A DNA stretch of 53,176 nucleotides from Thiothrix sp. (GTDB lineage Bacteria; Pseudomonadota; Gammaproteobacteria; Thiotrichales; Thiotrichaceae), in contig NZ_JAQTLS010000025.1 in assembly GCF_028714775.1 (NCBI RefSeq), forward strand, positions 1 to 53,176. Reading direction: 5' to 3'. A program made the translations under genes and the position numbers. Numbering within the stretch: position 1 is the first letter of the stretch; each line of letters starts with the position of its first letter. A model generated the notes under the pieces. That model worked only from the letters and a program-made list of their open reading frames with translations. It was not told the origin of the DNA and ran no database searches. Of this stretch, positions 50,069 to 53,176 are shown one piece after another.

Positions 50069-50091
50069 AAGGGCTGGTTAAGTTAAGTGGC

Positions 50092-50508
50092 TCAAGCGGT
50101 TAGGCACTCACCCAACTGTTCAATGTCCAAGCCATATTCCACGCCTTGGAACTTGCCACGCAAAGGGTAAAGGCTAGTGATTTCAACCAAATGGACTTCA
50201 TCAAGCCCATTGGCTTCATACCAATGCCCGACACGGGCATCACCAGCCGGGAACAGTTCGCTGAAAACTGCCAACCCTTTCCTGATAGGTTGATGGTAAG
50301 TAGGCCATTGGTCGTAGAGGAAAAACGTAGAAAATGAGCCATTGGTGACTTCAAACAGCCATTGGTTCCAACGTTGTTTAAGCACAGTTTGCCCCCTCAA
50401 TTTACGGACACGTAAACCGCTTTCACGGTGTACCGCCCACTCATGGTCGGCCAATACGATGGTTTCATCCAACGCAGTGGGTTCAGCATTCCAATGTTCA
50501 GGTTTCAT
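50092..50508 (-). CDS. unknown protein, last gene of methyltransferase operon
   Basis: Encodes 138 residues from ATG 50508, overlapping the upstream stop by 4 bp. No domain is recognised. Soluble and acidic, with aromatic-rich phrases (DHEWAVHRESGLRVRKL, WNQWLFEVTNGSFSTFFLYDQWPTYH) that suggest a compact alpha/beta fold. The three small genes 51175-50092 form a coupled chain after the methyltransferase gene, so it probably belongs to the same system. Confidence 0.6.
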   Translation of the reverse strand: MKPEHWNAEPTALDETIVLADHEWAVHRESGLRVRKLRGQTVLKQRWNQWLFEVTNGSFSTFFLYDQWPTYHQPIRKGLAVFSELFPAGDARVGHWYEANGLDEVHLVEITSLYPLRGKFQGVEYGLDIEQLGECLTA

Positions 50509-50798
50509 GCAACACCCCCTTGCTTACGCTTTTTCCGGTAAAACGGGTCACAGCGGGCAAGTCCCGCCCGTGTCAGCGTGTAATACGCTTCCCCGTCGGT
50601 AACGGCATCGGTTTTGTGTTCGACCAAGAATTGCAGGAGACGGTCGCTTTCCGCCCTTGAAAGGTTTGTGCCTTCAACGGTTTCCTGCCAAAAATCCCAG
50701 AAATCCTGCGGGTCAGCACTGGGGAGATGATCCATTGGGACTGCCTGAAACTGGTATGTGACACCTACGAATGTGGTGATGGTGATTGCCGCACTCAT
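50505..50798 (-). CDS. unknown small protein with winged-helix-like C-terminus
   Basis: Encodes 97 residues from ATG 50798. The first 25 residues are beta-like; the remainder (SRAESDRLLQFLVEHKTDAVTDGEAYYTLTRAGLARCD) looks like a winged-helix with a basic tail (YRKKRKQGG). It may bind nucleic acid; no family is recognised. ATGA overlaps exist at both ends, so it is translated with its neighbours. Confidence 0.6.
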   Translation of the reverse strand: MSAAITITTFVGVTYQFQAVPMDHLPSADPQDFWDFWQETVEGTNLSRAESDRLLQFLVEHKTDAVTDGEAYYTLTRAGLARCDPFYRKKRKQGGVA

Positions 50799-51175
50799 GC
50801 TTCACCCCCTTGAACCAGAAAATACTGGCTTTCGGTGATGGCACTGTCCGGCAACATCCGCCACAAGGTATCCAGATAGGACACGATGAAATCATCGCGG
50901 CCTATCAGGGAGTTGGCATCCCAATCCTCCAATATCTCCATATTGCATTGGAAGACGTGCGATCCGAAGACCAACACTGCCCTACCAACATCAACGATGG
51001 ATGTGCCACTCAAGTCACATTTGCCAACTGCCTCAGTTGTCCAAAGCGGCTGGTCGGGTTGGTAATTGAGTAAGCCACCCAACACAGTGTTGGTGGATAC
51101 CCCATCCCTGTTAAAGACAAACAGGCGTTTAAAGTTGCCATCTTGGGCAACGGCTGCCCGGTATTGGTGATTCAT
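50795..51175 (-). CDS. unknown protein with its own SD-sequestering leader
   Basis: Encodes 126 residues from ATG 51175, whose ribosome-binding site GGAGAAAC lies 4 bp upstream and is part of leader copy D. No domain is recognised; it is acidic and soluble, with a central segment (LDTLWRMLPDSAITESQYFLVQGG) near the C-terminus that looks helical. A single Cys pair (KCDLS, QCNME) is present. It is the only gene of the trio with the regulated leader, so the leader may set the level of all three through coupling. Confidence 0.6.
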   Translation of the reverse strand: MNHQYRAAVAQDGNFKRLFVFNRDGVSTNTVLGGLLNYQPDQPLWTTEAVGKCDLSGTSIVDVGRAVLVFGSHVFQCNMEILEDWDANSLIGRDDFIVSYLDTLWRMLPDSAITESQYFLVQGGEA

Positions 51176-51177
51176 GA

Positions 51178-51237
51178 TGTTTCTCCAAAAGTAAAAGCAC
51201 ACCGGAGAAACACCACCCGCAGGGAGTGATGCTCCCC
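51178..51237 (-). promoter_or_regulatory. SD-sequestering leader element, copy D
   Basis: On the - strand GTTTCTCC (51211-51204) pairs with the ribosome-binding site GGAGAAAC (51186-51179), with an extra flanking pair and a 17-nt loop. The adjacent hairpin is GGGAG-CATCA-CTCCC (51236-51222). It lies between the methyltransferase stop and the next gene, without the long structured block. Confidence 0.7.
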
Positions 51238-51262
51238 AGCAGGGTTGGCCGAACGTTAAAAA

Positions 51263-52396
51263 TCACCGGATCATCAGCATGTCCCCGTAGGTAGGGCTGT
51301 TGGGGGTGAAGTCGAGGGCGCGGATCACCGGCACGAACACGTCAGTGTCGATGCGTTCTTCCGTTTGTGAGCCATCAAGGTTTTCATGGATGCGGGTTTC
51401 AGTGCGTTTTTCTTTGTGCGTGCTGCCCTTGATCAGGTACACACGCCCATCGTCGGAACGCACCACACCACCCACTTGCCCTGCGGCAAGTGCCAATGCC
51501 GTGTGCCACCCCGTCATCTGGCGCAGTGGTCGGCGGTTGGCTTGGGCAGCAGCCTGCTGGAACAACCCGGTAAACTGCTGTTCCAGCGCACCTTGGTGCT
51601 TGGCAAGCTCCTGTTGCAGTTGCGCCGCATCCAAGGATGCCGCAGCAAACTTGAATGGGCGGCGGGTCTCAGGCACGGCAGGGACGGTATAAGGCTGGAA
51701 AAACCACGTTTCAGGCAGTTCGTCTGGCACAACATCACCCACCCCAATAGCCAGCAGGTGCTGGCGCAAAGCGGTGTCAATATTGCCATTACTGCGCTGC
51801 TTGATGCCAAACAGCACGGTTTGCTTGAACTTGTTGGTGGCAGCGCAGAATACCTTCACTTCCCGGAAATGGGTGGCAACCCAAGCCGACAATTGCTTGT
51901 CGTAACTGGTTGAGGGCAGGATCAGCACCATCACACCACCAACCTGTAACAGGCCGTGGGTGCGTTGGTAAAAGTGCTTTTCCAAGCGCGGGCGGCTGTC
52001 CTTGAACAGGCCGTTTGCGCCATTGCCTTCATCGTCTTTCACCATATCCCCGTAAGGCGGGTTCAGCCACAGTAGGCCAAATGAGCCGGGGGACACAACG
52101 CAGCCATTGAAATCACCGTGGATACAGTGATCCAGCACGGTTTTAGCGTGCCAAGCGCGTTCAGCGTCATATTCAATGCCGAAGGCAACGGTACTGTCTT
52201 TGCCCAATGCGTGTTTGCATTCAGCCAGCGCCACACCTTCACCCGCGCACGGGTCAATGATGCGCAGTTGGCCTGCCCCATCCTCTGACGCAACAAGTGC
52301 GGACAAGGTGCGGGCAATGGTCACATCATCAGTGGGGTAGTAACCGTTTTTGATAAAGTTTTGCGCAAGGCGCGGGAACATAAGTGCTTTAGCCAT
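51263..52396 (-). CDS. adenine-specific DNA methyltransferase (NPPY type; DUF6094-like)
   Basis: Encodes 377 residues from ATG 52396, with GGAGAAAC directly before it; the frame upstream to 52432 is leader. The SAM site is RIIDPCAGEGVALAE (about residue 47), and the catalytic motif IV is LLWLNPPYGDM (about residue 112), typical of N6-adenine enzymes. A later segment (VGGVMVLILPSTSYDKQL) fits motif VI. The C-terminal 150 residues are not a known recognition domain. It probably modifies DNA of the mobile element. It is paired with the SNF2-like helicase at 46614 by an almost identical leader. The combination of helicase and adenine methylase is reminiscent of the DarB proteins of phage P1. Confidence 0.8.
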   Translation of the reverse strand: MAKALMFPRLAQNFIKNGYYPTDDVTIARTLSALVASEDGAGQLRIIDPCAGEGVALAECKHALGKDSTVAFGIEYDAERAWHAKTVLDHCIHGDFNGCVVSPGSFGLLWLNPPYGDMVKDDEGNGANGLFKDSRPRLEKHFYQRTHGLLQVGGVMVLILPSTSYDKQLSAWVATHFREVKVFCAATNKFKQTVLFGIKQRSNGNIDTALRQHLLAIGVGDVVPDELPETWFFQPYTVPAVPETRRPFKFAAASLDAAQLQQELAKHQGALEQQFTGLFQQAAAQANRRPLRQMTGWHTALALAAGQVGGVVRSDDGRVYLIKGSTHKEKRTETRIHENLDGSQTEERIDTDVFVPVIRALDFTPNSPTYGDMLMIR

Positions 52397-52399
52397 GAT

Positions 52400-52454
52400 A
52401 GTTTCTCCTGAAATGGATTTGGGGAGAAACATCCCCGTGGGAGTGGTTCTCCCA
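52400..52454 (-). promoter_or_regulatory. SD-sequestering leader element, copy B (methyltransferase gene)
   Basis: On the - strand GTTTCTCC (52430-52423) pairs perfectly with the ribosome-binding site GGAGAAAC (52408-52401) over a 14-nt loop. The second hairpin is GGGAG-N5-CTCCC (52453-52439), with a loop sequence different from copy A. Both arms of both stems are conserved while loops vary. Confidence 0.7.
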
Positions 52455-52720
52455 GAGGGTTAAAAATAAAAAAGGCAGTAAAAGCCCGTGAGGGCGAAGT
52501 GAAGTAAAAGTACACCACCAACATACCCGAAGGTATGCCGCCCTGTGCTGGTGGCACGTCAGGGCTTTATAGGGTTTGCTGCAAAACCGTAAGGTTTGGC
52601 AGCTAGGGCGTGTTCAGGGTGGAACACTACACATAGGAAACCTTGCCGCCCGGCACTGGCACGCCCATTGCGCACGAGTCACCGGCTGGCAAGGCCACCA
52701 CACCCGAAGGTGTGGTTAAT
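52455..52720 (-). promoter_or_regulatory. long structured leader, copy B
   Basis: Partner of 48959-49197. On the - strand it has CATACC-TTCG-GGTATG (52537-52522), where copy A has CACACC/GGTGTG: the third pair is changed on both sides, a compensatory change. GCCC-TCAC-GGGC (near 52493-52482) is followed by a T-rich tract and could act as a weak terminator; in copy A this stem has one mismatch. A second UUCG hairpin, CCACACC-TTCG-GGTGTGG (52715-52698), is complete only in this copy. An 18-bp insertion after GGCACTGGC distinguishes it from A. Confidence 0.7.
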
Positions 52721-52735
52721 GCCCAATGTTAGGTG

Positions 52736-52799
52736 CAAGTGGGCAAAAGCCCACTTGGCAACCAACCGCGCCTACAGTACGGAGCAGTAGGCTGGTTGG
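52736..52799. other. two adjacent perfect hairpins between unknown gene and leader B
   Basis: CAAGTGGGC-AAAA-GCCCACTTG (52736-52757) and CCAACC/GCCTAC pairing with GTAGGC/GGTTGG (52762-52799, 12 pairs around an 11-nt loop). No T-run follows on the - strand, so they are probably not simple terminators. They may be part of the leader RNA or processing sites. Confidence 0.5.
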
Positions 52800-52857
52800 G
52801 TCATTGCGATTGTAACACTGACCGCGCAGCTTCTGCATTCAGCGGCATTCAGCGGCA

Positions 52858-53176
52858 TCAGGCCAACATACGTCGGCTTTCAGCTTTGCCATTGACGCCG
52901 TGGTGCAGGCGCACGCGGGAACCCGCATCCAAGCCAGCTTGGACGCTATCGGCATCCAGATGGTTAGCCTTGCGCGGCTTGTGGCTTCCCAGTTTGCCGT
53001 ACTTCTGCGCCATCCAATTTTTTATGTCTTGGTCTGGTGCGGGTGCGGAAAATTCACGGACAGCCACTGCCACATTGTGCAGCCAGCCTTCCACAAAGGA
53101 GGCCGTTGCCTTACGGGCATCCTCCCGCGCCCACTGGAAGCGGTGTCCATGAAGTTCAGCGTCCCACGCCGGGTCG
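52858..53176 (-). CDS. unknown protein, C-terminal part (5' end outside the window); possibly DUF2786-like
   Basis: The frame is open to the window end and gives the last 105 residues before TAG/TAA-type stop at 52858. The visible part contains WAREDARKATASFVEGWLH and, near its end, KANHLDADSVQAGLDAGSRV followed by RLHHGVNG. The ending (a helix, then G.D.G.RV.LH..V) resembles the C-termini of DUF2786 proteins common on conjugative elements, but this is weak evidence. It is probably the gene upstream of leader B in the same direction. Confidence 0.45.
   Translation of the reverse strand, partial: DPAWDAELHGHRFQWAREDARKATASFVEGWLHNVAVAVREFSAPAPDQDIKNWMAQKYGKLGSHKPRKANHLDADSVQAGLDAGSRVRLHHGVNGKAESRRMLA

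Noticed and set aside
52736-52799. Hairpins as a pair of rho-independent terminators
   Set aside because: Neither is followed by a T-run in the direction of the neighbouring genes.

Overview
The window (about 53 kb, moderately GC-rich) looks like accessory DNA of a gammaproteobacterium. Sulfur genes (TSUP exporter, ArsR-rhodanese sensor, cysteine desulfurase), a metal-efflux island and an F-type conjugation system fit a Thiothrix-like sulfur oxidiser, but no rRNA or core marker is present, so this is inference. No relaxase, coupling protein, replication gene, integrase, tRNA or CRISPR array is visible, so plasmid versus integrative element cannot be decided.

Layout. 1-7.8 kb (+): a metal-resistance operon of histidine-rich exported proteins around an RND adaptor and pump; no outer-membrane channel is present. 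It ends in a metal-associated EamA exporter broken by two frameshifts. 7.8-11.2 kb: a class II glutamine amidotransferase, a cysteine desulfurase and an ArsR-rhodanese repressor (-), divergent from a TauE/SafE exporter (+), with a palindromic operator between. 11.2-16 kb is a decayed zone: methyltransferase and Uma2 remnants, a cyclopropane-fatty-acid synthase with a nonsense codon coupled to a GlgC homologue that has lost its catalytic Asp, and a secreted cysteine-rich protein. 16-23.3 kb (+): serine recombinase, M48 peptidase, DUF2846 lipoprotein, a three-gene operon ending in a catalytically degenerate serine recombinase, a MazE/VapB-PIN toxin-antitoxin pair, an HNH protein and a Uma2 nuclease.

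23.4-46.4 kb (-): one nearly uninterrupted F-type type IV secretion operon, in transcription order traW, traU, trbC, traN-like, traN, unknown, dsbA-like, slt, lipoprotein, two pilins, traL, traE, traK, traB, dsbC, traV, traC, trbI, S26 peptidase, traF, traH, traG-slt, small ORF, lipoprotein. Most junctions are 1-26 nt overlaps, implying translational coupling. Three thioredoxin-fold enzymes with CPYC motifs accompany very cysteine-rich TraN and TraU proteins.

46.6-53.2 kb (-): an SNF2-like helicase, an NPPY adenine methyltransferase and three small unknown genes. The most interesting observation lies here. Three genes have a leader in which GTTTCTCC pairs perfectly with the ribosome-binding site GGAGAAAC, next to a second hairpin GGGAG-N5-CTCCC. 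A fourth, degenerate copy has lost its gene. For the helicase and methyltransferase the leader is part of a near-identical block of about 300 bp containing UUCG-capped hairpins, one of which shows a compensatory base-pair change. This looks like an undescribed shared RNA control element of a helicase-methyltransferase system. A type IV pseudopilin gene appears to have been inserted into this region.
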